NCBI GenBank assembly: GCA_000381605.1
Contig: KB906755.1
Span: 372,001 to 436,000, forward strand
Direction: 5' to 3'
DNA from: Acidobacteriaceae bacterium KBS 89
Lineage (GTDB): Bacteria > Acidobacteriota > Terriglobia > Terriglobales > Acidobacteriaceae
Length of the DNA: 64,000 bases
Under the pieces are notes generated by a model. It searched no databases, was not told the origin of the DNA, and saw only the letters and a program-made list of their open reading frames with translations. Position 1 is the stretch's first letter. Each line of letters begins with the position of its first letter. Positions 18,502 through 27,296 of this stretch are shown here, in pieces. The translations under genes and the position numbers were made by a program.

Positions 18502-18824
18502 GGCTCGTCCAAACTCTCAGCCAACGCATCTGGCAAAATCCCGCTCTTCAACGGCACAATCGTCTCCACACTCTCCGGACCGGCCCCAACCAGAAATCTC
18601 TCTCCAGCACACGTGACCAGCATGAGTTGCCTCTTCCCGCCAAGTGAAAGGGTCTCCAGTAGCCTCAACTGTTCACGTTGCATCTCTCGGCCCCGCCAGC
18701 CCCGCAGCAGACGCAGCACCCAGCCAGCAAGCTCAGGTATTGCAGGAGCGGTAACCGCGCCCACATTGTTCAACTCGTTCTGTCCTAGCCGTTGCGACAC
18801 CCGCATCTCATCACCCCCAGTCAT
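18492..18824 (-). CDS. fliO: FliO-like flagellar biosynthesis protein
   Basis: 110 residues. The C-terminal half (LRLLETLSLGGKRQLMLVTC, GERFLVGAGPESVETIVPL) matches the FliO core, and the position directly before fliP fits. FliO normally helps assemble FliP in the membrane through an N-terminal helix. Here no clear hydrophobic segment is seen: residues 1-45 are only mildly apolar (VGAVTAPAIPELAGWVLRLL). Either the anchor is weak or the protein is peripheral. An alternative ATG at 18806 has GGGGGTGAT upstream. Confidence 0.72.
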   Translation of the reverse strand: MTGGDEMRVSQRLGQNELNNVGAVTAPAIPELAGWVLRLLRGWRGREMQREQLRLLETLSLGGKRQLMLVTCAGERFLVGAGPESVETIVPLKSGILPDALAESLDEPCR

Positions 18825-18875
18825 ATTTCTGACCGTTCCGTTGCCCTTCTTATTTGCGTCGTCCGGTCCAATTTC

Positions 18876-19214
18876 CTACCCTAACCGCGTTATCCGCAGG
18901 GCCATTCGTTGTTCCAGCACCTCGAACTCACCCCAACCCAACTGCACCTGGCCGGCGCTTACAGGAACGTCCTCTGTTGCCTGCGAAAGGCTCTCAAACA
19001 CCTGCCCCTCTTTCATGTTCAGCAGATCCCGCACCTTGAACCGGTTCATGAGCACACCCGTCCGTATCGTCACTCGCAGTTGAGCCAACGTCTCCCACGA
19101 CGGATGCTCTTCAATCCTCATCATCCACGGCGTCTGCGGGGGCACTTGGATCAAATCCAAGCCGGTCTCCCTGACAGCCTCTGCACTGAGTGTTGCTAGT
19201 TCCGTTCCCGTCAT
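18876..19214 (-). CDS. FliN-like SpoA-domain protein
   Basis: A second FliN/FliM-C-type protein of about 112 residues. The SpoA domain covers roughly residues 45-110 (LRVTIRTGVLMNRFKVRDLL, EGQVFESL, EDVPVSAGQVQLGWGEFEVL, MALRITRLG). It lies between fliL and fliO, where many bacteria keep fliM/fliN, while the canonical pair is 7 kb away at 10777-12112. It is more divergent than the other copy, so it may be a third C-ring subunit or an adaptor. ATG 19214 is preferred (GGAG 6 nt upstream); ATG 19226 is the alternative. Confidence 0.8.
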   Translation of the reverse strand: MTGTELATLSAEAVRETGLDLIQVPPQTPWMMRIEEHPSWETLAQLRVTIRTGVLMNRFKVRDLLNMKEGQVFESLSQATEDVPVSAGQVQLGWGEFEVLEQRMALRITRLG

Positions 19215-19262
19215 CGTCCTCTCCATCGCTCAACTAATTCTTCAACGTCTTTGACCGGGCTC

Positions 19263-19841
19263 TTAGCGCTGCACTAAAAAGTCAGTGAAAAACACATCCA
19301 ATACCTTCAAATTGACGTTGTGTTCAGCAAAAGCTGACTTTAGTGATCTCTTCAAATGCTCTTTTCCATTAGCGGCCAACAGACTGTCCGCAGTTTGTTG
19401 GCCCACCACAGTCAGCACAGTGTCCCGGACTGCAGCTGCGGTCTCATCGACGCCCCTGTCCCTGTTGCTCTTTTCATCCTTCGAATTGAGGGCTCTCTTG
19501 TCGGCAACATCCGCAACTTGGAGCGTCAGAGCCACTCGCAAATAGGAGTTGCCACCTGTGTCAGCGAGGTTCACCACAAACGGTTCGAGTACCATCGCGT
19601 GCGTGACAACAGGAACAACCGCCGCCGACTTTTGCGCCGCGCCACCTTGGACCGGCAACCGGCCGGTCCGTGCAAGGTAGTACACGCTCCCCCCAACAAC
19701 CAGGGTCGCAATCACTACCCCGGCCACGACCGCGATTAGCAAAGGGGCAACGGACACCTTCGCCGGAACCGACGCGGGAGCAGAGACGGGAGAAGAAGAT
19801 GAGGTGGACGTATCAGCCAGAACGGTAGGAGAAGTAGCCAT
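19263..19841 (-). CDS. fliL: Flagellar basal body-associated protein FliL
   Basis: Inner membrane protein that surrounds and supports the stator units. 192 residues. A Ser/Ala/Pro-rich cytoplasmic start is followed by one transmembrane helix (about residues 33-58, LLIAVVAGVVIATLVVGGSV) and a periplasmic SPFH-like domain. That domain contains LEPFVVNLADTGGNSYLRVALTLQV and ends HNVNLKVLDVFFTDFLVQR. A sigma-54-like site ends 15 bases before the ATG, and no clear ribosome-binding site is present. Confidence 0.93.
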   Translation of the reverse strand: MATSPTVLADTSTSSSSPVSAPASVPAKVSVAPLLIAVVAGVVIATLVVGGSVYYLARTGRLPVQGGAAQKSAAVVPVVTHAMVLEPFVVNLADTGGNSYLRVALTLQVADVADKRALNSKDEKSNRDRGVDETAAAVRDTVLTVVGQQTADSLLAANGKEHLKRSLKSAFAEHNVNLKVLDVFFTDFLVQR

Positions 19842-19856
19842 GATGGCTAGACAGAG

Positions 19857-19872
19857 TGCAAGCCGTTGGCCA
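19857..19872 (-). promoter_or_regulatory. Putative sigma-54 promoter of fliL
   Basis: Minus-strand TGGCCAACGGCTTGCA has TGGC, the exact 12-base GG-to-GC spacing and a full TTGCA, making it the best -24/-12 match in the window. It is so close to the fliL ATG that the transcript would have a leader of only about five bases. That is odd and lowers confidence. Confidence 0.55.
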
Positions 19873-19971
19873 GTCAGGCGACTCCGAACATTAGCGAATT
19901 TTCAGGATGGGCGCCCTGCGAGTGGCGGAGTCTGAAGATGCGTAAATAAACCGGAACACGAGCGGCGAGCC

Positions 19972-19999
19972 GGTGGGATCAAACCTCTGATCTCCCACC
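19972..19999 (-). terminator. Stem-loop after flgE
   Basis: GGTGGGATC (19972-19980) pairs with GATCTCCCACC (19989-19999) with one bulged base. It lies in the 191-base gap between the flgE stop and fliL, so it could end the flgB-to-flgE transcript. No U-tract follows on the minus strand. Confidence 0.45.
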
Positions 20000-20032
20000 C
20001 GCTACGCCGCCTCGGCCCACTTGCCGCCTGCG

Positions 20033-21271
20033 TTACCGGACCATCGCTAACACGTCCTGCGATATCGTATCGAATGTTGTCACCGTCTTCGAGTTTGCCT
20101 CGAACGATCGCTGAGCCACAATTAGATTAGAGAACTCTGTCGAAATATTGACGTTCGACTGCTCCAGAGCGCCGTCATCCACCATACCCCTGCCGCCGGC
20201 GCCGGCCACGCCAATAGTCGCCAATCCCGATGCCGCCGTCGTTGAAAAGTTATTTCCCCCGGAAGCGGTCAACCCTGCGGTATTGGCGACCGTTGCTACT
20301 GCAAGCTGGCCGACCGTCGAAGTCCTGCCATTGCTGAACTGCGCCGTGATCACGCCGGAGGGGTCGACCGTAAAGCTCTGGTACACCCCGCTGGTAAACC
20401 CATCCTGGCTGTTTGCGGTATTGCTCGAAGCCGAGGCAAGCTGTGAGATCGTCGGATTTCCACTGCTGTTATTCAGGTTCCAGTTGAAGCTAAGATCGCT
20501 CGCACCGTCCGTCAACCCGGAAAACGTAATATTATTCACACTCCCTGTTGGCGACACCAGGTTTCCAGACGTATCGAACGTCAGCGTGCCGGTGTTGTTC
20601 GTAGCAGTTCCAGGCGCATAATCACCCGCCGGCAAGTCCACGGAATAACTCCACGTATTGGTTCCCGTCTTGGTGTAGGTCACCGTCGCCTGGTGGCTCT
20701 GGCCCAACGAGTCGAATATCGTCACCGGCGACGAATAGGGTGTGCCTACCGTTGCATTCGAATTCAGATTAGCCGTAATCGAGAAGTTCTGCGTCGCCTG
20801 AGCGCCTTCATTCAGGCCAACCGGAATAGTAATCGGTGCCAGACTGGAGTTCTGATTCACAACCCCATTCACAGCTGGATACCCCATCACCTGTTGCCCA
20901 TCCTGCGTAATCAAACTGCCGCTTGAGCTCAACTGAAAGTTGCCCGCGCGAGTCAACGATTGCACTCCGCCCTGCTGCACGACAAAGAACCCAGTGCCGG
21001 CCAAGGCCATGTCGGCGGAATTCGCGTTTGTGTCCGGCAAAATTGTTCCTTGGGTAAAGTTGGTGCTCGTTCCTGAAACTCTCGTTCCGGCGCCAAGTTG
21101 AATCGCGTCACCCGAACCGGACTCTCCGATCTGCTGATAGAACAGGTCCTCAAAGGAGGTCGTCTGTCCCTTGAATGCTGTCGTGTTAAGGTTTGCCAGA
21201 TTGTTTCCAATCGTGTTCAACGCAACTGAATCTGCCTGCAGTCCAGACAGTGCTATTGAAAAATTTCCCAT
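20033..21271 (-). CDS. flgE: Flagellar hook protein FlgE
   Basis: Main subunit of the hook, exported by the flagellar secretion system. About 412 residues. ATG 21271 is chosen because the protein then opens with MGNFSIALSGLQADSVALNT, the rod/hook N-terminus, and GGGAG lies 8 bases upstream. The N-terminal motif NNLANLNTTAFKGQ is present. The C-terminal coiled-coil block is NVNISTEFSNLIVAQRSFEANSKTVTTFDTI. The middle holds the exposed D1/D2 beta domains. Confidence 0.95.
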   Translation of the reverse strand: MGNFSIALSGLQADSVALNTIGNNLANLNTTAFKGQTTSFEDLFYQQIGESGSGDAIQLGAGTRVSGTSTNFTQGTILPDTNANSADMALAGTGFFVVQQGGVQSLTRAGNFQLSSSGSLITQDGQQVMGYPAVNGVVNQNSSLAPITIPVGLNEGAQATQNFSITANLNSNATVGTPYSSPVTIFDSLGQSHQATVTYTKTGTNTWSYSVDLPAGDYAPGTATNNTGTLTFDTSGNLVSPTGSVNNITFSGLTDGASDLSFNWNLNNSSGNPTISQLASASSNTANSQDGFTSGVYQSFTVDPSGVITAQFSNGRTSTVGQLAVATVANTAGLTASGGNNFSTTAASGLATIGVAGAGGRGMVDDGALEQSNVNISTEFSNLIVAQRSFEANSKTVTTFDTISQDVLAMVR

Positions 21272-21413
21272 CGTCGTTTCTCCCTTTGGCTCTTCGAGGT
21301 TGCAGTTCTTTGTTGTTGGTGATTGACCGAACAAATCAAATCACGAGTTTTGTGACGCACAAACCGTTGCTTGTCCGCCGCTAGCTTGCCGTCGATCCTC
21401 CCCAAATCGCATC

Positions 21414-21854
21414 CTAGCCAGAGCTCGGGTGCGATCCCGAAACGGCATTTGCATCCGGAACGGTCGCTACAGTGCTTGCGCTGACGTTCGATCCGGAACT
21501 GCCACTCGACGGCGAGCTGGGCTCAAGAATCGCACTATCAAGAGTTCCAATACCCTGGTTGATCGAAATCAACTGTTGCAAGCTATTAACTTGCGCAAGC
21601 TGGGTAATGTATTGATTCGGATCCGTCGGCTGGGTTGGGTCTTGGTTCTTCAGTTCGCTAACCAGCAGTGTGAGAAAGTCATCGGATGTGATATTCGAGG
21701 AATCGCTTGCCGAGCTGCTGGAGTTATTGGTGGTTTGTGTCGTTGCGTCCTTCGGTGAAGCCTGTACCGCGCGTCGTGAAGACAGCGCGGTGGCCACTGT
21801 TTTTGCCGCCGACGTTCCCGGTGATGCAACGGAATTAATCTGCGATATATTCAT
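21414..21854 (-). CDS. flgD: Flagellar hook-capping protein FlgD (short form)
   Basis: Scaffold that caps the growing hook. The conserved N-terminal region is clear: SDDFLTLLVSELKNQDPTQP and NQYITQLAQVNSLQQLISIN. At 146 residues it is well below the ~220 of enteric FlgD. After residue ~110 only a Ser/Gly-rich tail remains, and the Ig-like/Tudor C-terminal domains are absent. It lies between fliK and flgE, the usual place. The frame ends at a clean stop, so this looks like a natural short form. Confidence 0.88.
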   Translation of the reverse strand: MNISQINSVASPGTSAAKTVATALSSRRAVQASPKDATTQTTNNSSSSASDSSNITSDDFLTLLVSELKNQDPTQPTDPNQYITQLAQVNSLQQLISINQGIGTLDSAILEPSSPSSGSSGSNVSASTVATVPDANAVSGSHPSSG

Positions 21855-21896
21855 TGTTCCTTCTCCTCATTTCAAGTTTCATTCCCAATGCCTGCG

Positions 21897-23606
21897 TCAC
21901 GCTCGGACGTTCAGCCAGCTTCCCCCGCCTGCATACGTCGCACGCGGTAATGAAGCGTCTCCATCAGCCTCGCGCAAATTTTGATATGTCATCGCCTCGT
22001 TACTGCTATCCGCGGTCGCCTTTCTCATGTACCGTTGTTGCTCCCCCCTCTCATCGTTCCTCTGTGGTGTCTGTCCGCCAGTAGTGTCCATCCCCGAGGA
22101 GCTTCGCACATCGTTGGCTGCAGCCGTCGCGGCATGTACCACAACCGTATTGACCGTCACCTTCTCCGTCTGCAGATAAGCCGTCAGAGAAGGAAGTTCG
22201 CGATGTAGCATCTCTTGCCCAACGGAGGTCGTTGCTGAGACCGAAGCATTCACTACACCGCCATCTGCCATCTCCGCACGCACCTTCAACCATCCGTGCG
22301 TTCCATCTTGAATTCCGACCTCAAGCGTAGTCGGAGTCATCGTCAGAGGACGAGGCATCCCTTCCATCGACGCTGCAGCTGCGCCAAATCCCATCTGCTC
22401 CTTCGACCCCTCCGGCATATCCGCGGTACTGCGGACCGTCTCCCCGAGCGCAAATTTCATTGCGGTCGAGTCTCCATGAGTACCAGCAGGCGCGAAAACC
22501 GCCGTACTCATCCCCGGCGTAAACTCTGCGCCACCGGACCAGCTATGAGCCACGGCCAGTGCGGGCCCCGATACACTCTGCCCTTTGCCATCTCCATCAC
22601 TTCCACGTGTTAGCGCAACCGCGGCCAACCGCTCAATGCCCGGACTGGATTTATGCAATGCACCTAGATCCCCCGCAGCGACCACTGTCGTTTCGGTGGC
22701 ACCAGTGCTGACCTTGGCCTCAGATGTCCCCTCTTTGTCTACCGCGCCCCCCACTGTTGGAGCAATGCCATTGGAGCGCCGTGGTGTTCCGGAGGCGATA
22801 CGAGAACCTTCCAACGCTTTGGCTCCTTCACTTGAAGGCGTCCCATCACTTGCTACAGCGTTGGCCGTCACAAGAACTGCACTTTCCGCAGAACTCAGCA
22901 CTGCAGGTTTTGCTTCAAGCGTGATTGCATTTAGGACTGTCTCGACAGGCTTCTGCGCGACCTTAGGCGTCGCAAAACGTTCCTGCGGTTTTTCGGTTTT
23001 CTTCGAAGGATCAGCCGATTTCGTCTTTCCCGCAATTTCAATCTCTTTTAGGTTCACCACTCCGCTCGCACTTGAAGCTGAAGGGGCTTCCCCGCTCTGC
23101 GTTCCGGTCAGCACCGGACGCGCGCCCGTCGGCCTGGTCACCGGCGTCGTATCAGAATCAGTCAAAACATCTTCAGCCCCTATCGTTGCTGGCGTAGCGC
23201 TCTCGACCTCCTTCGTCTTCGCCTCCCCACTCGCGGGCTCCTCTTTCGGAATTGCCAGAGCAGTCGTCTGCGGTTGAACGAGCTTCTCCGCAACTTCACT
23301 CTTCAGTTTGCCGAGCGTAGAAATCTCGTGCGACACGAGTCCCTTGCCGTTGATTCCCCCCGAAGCGGGCCGAACCTCGCCCGACTGCTTCGCAGGGTCG
23401 CCGCTCTTGGGGTCCAGCAGCCCAATCGCAGCCGCGTCACTGCCGCTCTTTCCTTGCAACAGCGTCGAGTCTCCAACACGCTCGTTGAAGCTCTTTGCAA
23501 AGGAAGCGTCGTCCGACTGGCTCTGATGGATTGGAAGATCGGCAATCCCAGGGCGCACACTCGACTGCTCCACATCCACCGTTGCTAATATCGCCGCAGT
23601 CATCAT
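21897..23606 (-). CDS. fliK: Flagellar hook-length control protein FliK
   Basis: Secreted molecular ruler that triggers the export-specificity switch at FlhB. About 569 residues. The long N-terminal part is low-complexity (Ala, Ser, Thr, Lys, Pro), as is usual for FliK. The C-terminal third contains LTMTPTTLEVGIQDGTHGWL and a following beta/alpha segment ending EKVTVNTVVVHAA, matching the FliK C-terminal domain. ATG 23606 is chosen because GAGG lies 7 bases upstream. Position between fliJ and flgD supports the call. Confidence 0.82.
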   Translation of the reverse strand: MMTAAILATVDVEQSSVRPGIADLPIHQSQSDDASFAKSFNERVGDSTLLQGKSGSDAAAIGLLDPKSGDPAKQSGEVRPASGGINGKGLVSHEISTLGKLKSEVAEKLVQPQTTALAIPKEEPASGEAKTKEVESATPATIGAEDVLTDSDTTPVTRPTGARPVLTGTQSGEAPSASSASGVVNLKEIEIAGKTKSADPSKKTEKPQERFATPKVAQKPVETVLNAITLEAKPAVLSSAESAVLVTANAVASDGTPSSEGAKALEGSRIASGTPRRSNGIAPTVGGAVDKEGTSEAKVSTGATETTVVAAGDLGALHKSSPGIERLAAVALTRGSDGDGKGQSVSGPALAVAHSWSGGAEFTPGMSTAVFAPAGTHGDSTAMKFALGETVRSTADMPEGSKEQMGFGAAAASMEGMPRPLTMTPTTLEVGIQDGTHGWLKVRAEMADGGVVNASVSATTSVGQEMLHRELPSLTAYLQTEKVTVNTVVVHAATAAANDVRSSSGMDTTGGQTPQRNDERGEQQRYMRKATADSSNEAMTYQNLREADGDASLPRATYAGGGSWLNVRA

Positions 23607-23666
23607 TTCCATTCCTCGCCAACAAATACATGTGCATCCCAGGGGCCACACCCAACAGCTCAATCA

Positions 23667-24149
23667 TTAGGGGCTGTTCATCTCTAGATCGTCCTTCATC
23701 CTCTCTCGACTGTCAGTCCAACGCCTCCGCGCTAAAAAGCGGTCGTCCGAAACGGCCTGCATTCGCCTTGCTTCCTCTATCTCCATCCTCGCTGCAATAT
23801 CGTCGAATACTCGCTGAATTTGCATTCTCTTCAGACGACTGGCCACATACTGCTCTCTGGCCGCATTGTTCAGTTCCTCGCGCTCTAGGCGAATCTGCTC
23901 CAGCCCCCGACGTCGCCAGGCAGCGGTCTCGCGCTGGCTCTCGGCCACCATCCAACTTGCCCGGTCCCCTGCCAGCAAGGCCCCGCGCACGGCTAAATTG
24001 GCCGAGCGTGTCACCTCCTGCTCAACTCCAATAGCCAACTCTGCCTCGCGAACCGCCGCCGTCATGCGTTGCAACTCGGTCGAATGCATCTCTTCCACAG
24101 CGAGATACAAAGTAACCAGCCGTTGCAACGTTGCTAATCGCGCCTGCAT
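23667..24149 (-). CDS. fliJ: Flagellar export protein FliJ
   Basis: Small coiled-coil protein that acts as the central stalk of the FliI ATPase ring and as an export chaperone escort. 160 residues, almost entirely charged helix with heptad-like spacing (LQRLVTLYLAVEEMHSTELQ, LEQIRLEREELNNAAREQYV). Sequence conservation in FliJ is weak. The call rests on length, coiled-coil character and position directly after fliI. Confidence 0.8.
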   Translation of the reverse strand: MQARLATLQRLVTLYLAVEEMHSTELQRMTAAVREAELAIGVEQEVTRSANLAVRGALLAGDRASWMVAESQRETAAWRRRGLEQIRLEREELNNAAREQYVASRLKRMQIQRVFDDIAARMEIEEARRMQAVSDDRFLARRRWTDSRERMKDDLEMNSP

Positions 24150-24152
24150 CGT

Positions 24153-25490
24153 TTAGAGGTCGAGCGCGTTCAGCCGCGCGATGCTCTCTTGAATCGCCAC
24201 GTGCTCGTCGCTTTTTTGTTCAAGAAACAAGCGCAGATGAGGCATCGCGCGCACCGCTCGATCCAGCTCTTCGTCCGTCCCGGTTTTATACGCGCCAATC
24301 CGAATCAAGTCCTCCGAACGCGAATGAGCTGCCATCAGCCTTCTCACCGTAGCCGCCTGTGCTCTGTGCTCTGGCATCGTCACCGCTGGCATCAAACGGC
24401 TCAAGGAATCCAGTACATTGACCGGCGGATACCACCCTCCCGCCGCCATCGACCGCGACAACACGACATGTCCATCAAGTAACGATCGGACCGCATCCAC
24501 CACCGGATCCTGCTGATCGTCTCCCTCCATCAGCACTGTATAGAACGCTGTAATACTCCCCGTCCGAAAGTTTCCCGTCCGCTCCACCAGCTTCGCCAGG
24601 CGCGCGAACACTGACGGTGTATATCCCTTGCTCGCCGGGGGTTCTCCTGCCGCCAGGCCAACCTCCCGAGCCGCCATCGCATACCGTGTCAGGGAATCAA
24701 GGACCAACAGGACGTGCTTTCCGCGAACCGCATAAAATTCCGCCACAGAAGTAGCCGCCATCGCCGCCCGCATGCGCAACAAAGGACTCTCGTCTGAAGT
24801 CGACACCAGCACCACTGAGCGCTTGCGGCCCTCTTCGCCAAGCGACTCCTCCACAAACTCCCGGACCTCTCGTCCCCGCTCGCCCACCAGACCGACGACC
24901 GTAAGATCTGCAGCGGTATTTCGGGCCATCATTCCGATCAACGTGCTCTTACCAACGCCGGACCCGCCAAAGATACCCATGCGCTGCCCGCGTCCCACTG
25001 TCAGCATTCCATCCAGCACCCGCAGTCCGGTCTGCAATGGCTCTCGGATCGCCTCACGGTCCATTGGATGCGGCACCACTCCGTCGAGCGGCCATACCTC
25101 CAATACTCGCGGCGCCGGCCGACCATCCAGGGGCAAACCGAGTGCATCGACAATTCGGCCCTCCATCTCTGATCCAAGTGCAATCCCTGGAGCCACTCCC
25201 ATTGCCAGAACTGCATCGCCATATTGAATGCCCCGCGTCGCCTTCAACGGCATCGCGACCACACGGCGGCCCCGAAAACCGATTACCTCGGCCCGATGCC
25301 TTTGTCCGCTCCTATCGACAATCTCGCAGCACTCTCCCACCGAACAAAGCGGTCCTTCGGCCTCCACCGTTTGCGCACTCGCCTCCACTACTCGGCCGCT
25401 CCATCGCCATGCAGGCCTTGCAGCAAGCTGTGCCAGATAGGGTGCCAGGCCCATAGGCCCAGCTTGCGTCACATCTTGAATCTCGCTCAT
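24153..25490 (-). CDS. fliI: Flagellum-specific ATPase FliI
   Basis: ATPase of the flagellar export apparatus, related to F1 beta. 445 residues. The Walker A motif GGSGVGKST is at 175-183 and the Walker B segment is HVLLVLDSLTRYA. The T3SS ATPase signature PPASKGYTPSVFARLAKLVE is present. The start overlaps the fliH stop as TAATG, so translation is coupled. It is followed by fliJ after 3 bases. Confidence 0.96.
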   Translation of the reverse strand: MSEIQDVTQAGPMGLAPYLAQLAARPAWRWSGRVVEASAQTVEAEGPLCSVGECCEIVDRSGQRHRAEVIGFRGRRVVAMPLKATRGIQYGDAVLAMGVAPGIALGSEMEGRIVDALGLPLDGRPAPRVLEVWPLDGVVPHPMDREAIREPLQTGLRVLDGMLTVGRGQRMGIFGGSGVGKSTLIGMMARNTAADLTVVGLVGERGREVREFVEESLGEEGRKRSVVLVSTSDESPLLRMRAAMAATSVAEFYAVRGKHVLLVLDSLTRYAMAAREVGLAAGEPPASKGYTPSVFARLAKLVERTGNFRTGSITAFYTVLMEGDDQQDPVVDAVRSLLDGHVVLSRSMAAGGWYPPVNVLDSLSRLMPAVTMPEHRAQAATVRRLMAAHSRSEDLIRIGAYKTGTDEELDRAVRAMPHLRLFLEQKSDEHVAIQESIARLNALDL

Positions 25491-26224
25491 TAAACCGGCC
25501 TCTGCCGCATCAGATCGAAAAACCCACGTTCGATCTCCTCTAGCTGCGCGCTGACACCCAACTCCACCTTGCCGATATTCGTATCGAGTACGCAGTCTCC
25601 AGCATCCACCAGCGCATCTCCCTCCACCTGCAGCGAAGAATCTCGACCCTCGCTAAAAACCTGTCGCCACCTCTCAACCTCACCCACTGGCACCCTCAAT
25701 ACAGTCGAGCTGCCCTCCGCCACCTTCTCCAGCGCAACCCGTACAACACCGGCTAGCAATAAAGGATCAAGCTTCGCCTCACGATGCATCACCCGAGCTG
25801 CGATCGCTAACGCGAGCTTCACCACCTCAGCCTCCACTCCGGCAAAATACTTCACACGCTCTTGCCGAAACTCCTCGCAGGCTTTGCGTATCGACGAGCG
25901 CTCCCTTGCGATCATCTCCTCTAGTTCTCTCTCCCACTCGCTGCGCGCCTCTACCTTCGCCCTGGCCCGCACAACCTCCAACTCTGCAGACATCCGTTCC
26001 GCCTGCGACTGCAGCTGTCCACTTAGCGCAGCAACCTCGTCACTCAGAAGAACAGCTGCCTCAGTATTCTTCTCGGAGTCCATCCGAACCTCTGGCCGTT
26101 CCAGAGGGTGAAACTCAATCCGCGATATCCCTCGTCTCCCCTCGTCAAACGATCTCACCCACCCTGCAGCGGCTGCACCGCCACCAACGGCCTTAACTTC
26201 TCCATTCTCAGACGGCGAGATCAT
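25490..26224 (-). CDS. fliH: Flagellar assembly protein FliH
   Basis: Regulator that binds and restrains FliI and links it to the C ring. 244 residues. A long charged helical middle (about residues 55-125, LSDEVAALSGQLQSQAERMS and onward) leads into the conserved C-terminal domain (VVKLALAIAARVMHREAKLD, DALVDAGDCVLDTNIGKVELG). The gene overlaps fliG by 17 bases upstream and fliI by one base downstream. An internal Met at residue 48 is a less likely start. Confidence 0.92.
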   Translation of the reverse strand: MISPSENGEVKAVGGGAAAAGWVRSFDEGRRGISRIEFHPLERPEVRMDSEKNTEAAVLLSDEVAALSGQLQSQAERMSAELEVVRARAKVEARSEWERELEEMIARERSSIRKACEEFRQERVKYFAGVEAEVVKLALAIAARVMHREAKLDPLLLAGVVRVALEKVAEGSSTVLRVPVGEVERWRQVFSEGRDSSLQVEGDALVDAGDCVLDTNIGKVELGVSAQLEEIERGFFDLMRQRPV

Positions 26225-27296
26225 CCTCGGCCTCCATCTTCAGAATCATCTTGCCCTCGCCCTCGAGCTGCCGCGCCAGCGTCAGTAACTCCTGCTGCGC
26301 CAGGCCAACATCTCTCATTCTCACCGGCCCCAGGACCTCCATGTCCTCCTTCAACATCTCGACAGCGCGGGAACTCATGGCCTTGAACAAGTGTGCCTTC
26401 ACATTGTCCTTTCCTCCCTTTAGCGCCATCGCCAGCACCTTCTTATCCGCGGCACTCACAAACTCACGGATGCTCTCCGCCGGCACGGTCACCAAATCTT
26501 CGAATACAAACATCAGCTCCCGTATCCCAATGGCCACCTTTGGTTCACTCTGTTCGATCTCTTCCAGAATTCCTCGGCTCTCTGTCTGATTCAGTCGATT
26601 CAGCAGCTCCGCCACCGCCTTGAAGCCCGAGTAGGACTTCCTGCCACTCGACCCCATCTTCTCCATCCGCTTATACAGCGCCATCGCCACCGTCTGCGCC
26701 ATCTCCGGAGAAAACTGCCGCATCTCCGCCAGCCTCCGGACCACGTCGACTCGCATGGCACCCTGCAAATTCATTAGCACGATCGAAGCACGCTTCGCAT
26801 CCAGATGAGCCAGCACCAGCGCTACTGTCTGGGAGTGTTCGTTCTCCAGGAATTTGCTCAAGTGCTGCGGATCGACGTCCTGAAGCTTCGCCATATCGCC
26901 GTTGTTGCGTTCCCGGATCTTCTTCACCTGAAGCAGCAGTTCTTCTGCTCGCGAAGCACCAAAGGCCTCCGTCAAAAGCTTCAGCGCATAGTCCGGTCCA
27001 CCACGCACCATATACTGCTGCGTCTCCAGCAACCCATAGAACTCCGTCAACACCTGGGTCAACTGGGCAGCCGGAACGTCACCCAACCGAGTGATCTCGT
27101 CGGTCACCCTCCGGACGTCGGTCTCCGACAAGCTCTGAAACAGCGTCTTTGCCAGTTCATCTCCAATCGCCACCATCAAGATTGCGGCTTTCCGCAGTCC
27201 TGGTAACTCTGCCGGCGCAAAACCTGCCTCAGGCGTCAACAGCAGCGGATTCTGACGCATCGCCTCTGCCCCCGAAAATTGCATCGCTGTTCCCAT
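26208..27296 (-). CDS. fliG: Flagellar motor switch protein FliG
   Basis: C-ring subunit that contacts the stator and generates torque. 362 residues, slightly longer than usual. The N-terminal domain (LPGLRKAAILMVAIGDELAK) binds FliF. The middle domain contains EHSQTVALVLAHLDAKRAS. The C-terminal torque helix is LMFVFEDLVTVPAESIREFV with its alternating charges, followed by ALKGGKDNVKAHLFKAMSSR. The start overlaps the fliF stop as TAATG. A second ATG four codons in is possible. Confidence 0.96.
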   Translation of the reverse strand: MGTAMQFSGAEAMRQNPLLLTPEAGFAPAELPGLRKAAILMVAIGDELAKTLFQSLSETDVRRVTDEITRLGDVPAAQLTQVLTEFYGLLETQQYMVRGGPDYALKLLTEAFGASRAEELLLQVKKIRERNNGDMAKLQDVDPQHLSKFLENEHSQTVALVLAHLDAKRASIVLMNLQGAMRVDVVRRLAEMRQFSPEMAQTVAMALYKRMEKMGSSGRKSYSGFKAVAELLNRLNQTESRGILEEIEQSEPKVAIGIRELMFVFEDLVTVPAESIREFVSAADKKVLAMALKGGKDNVKAHLFKAMSSRAVEMLKEDMEVLGPVRMRDVGLAQQELLTLARQLEGEGKMILKMEAEDDLAV

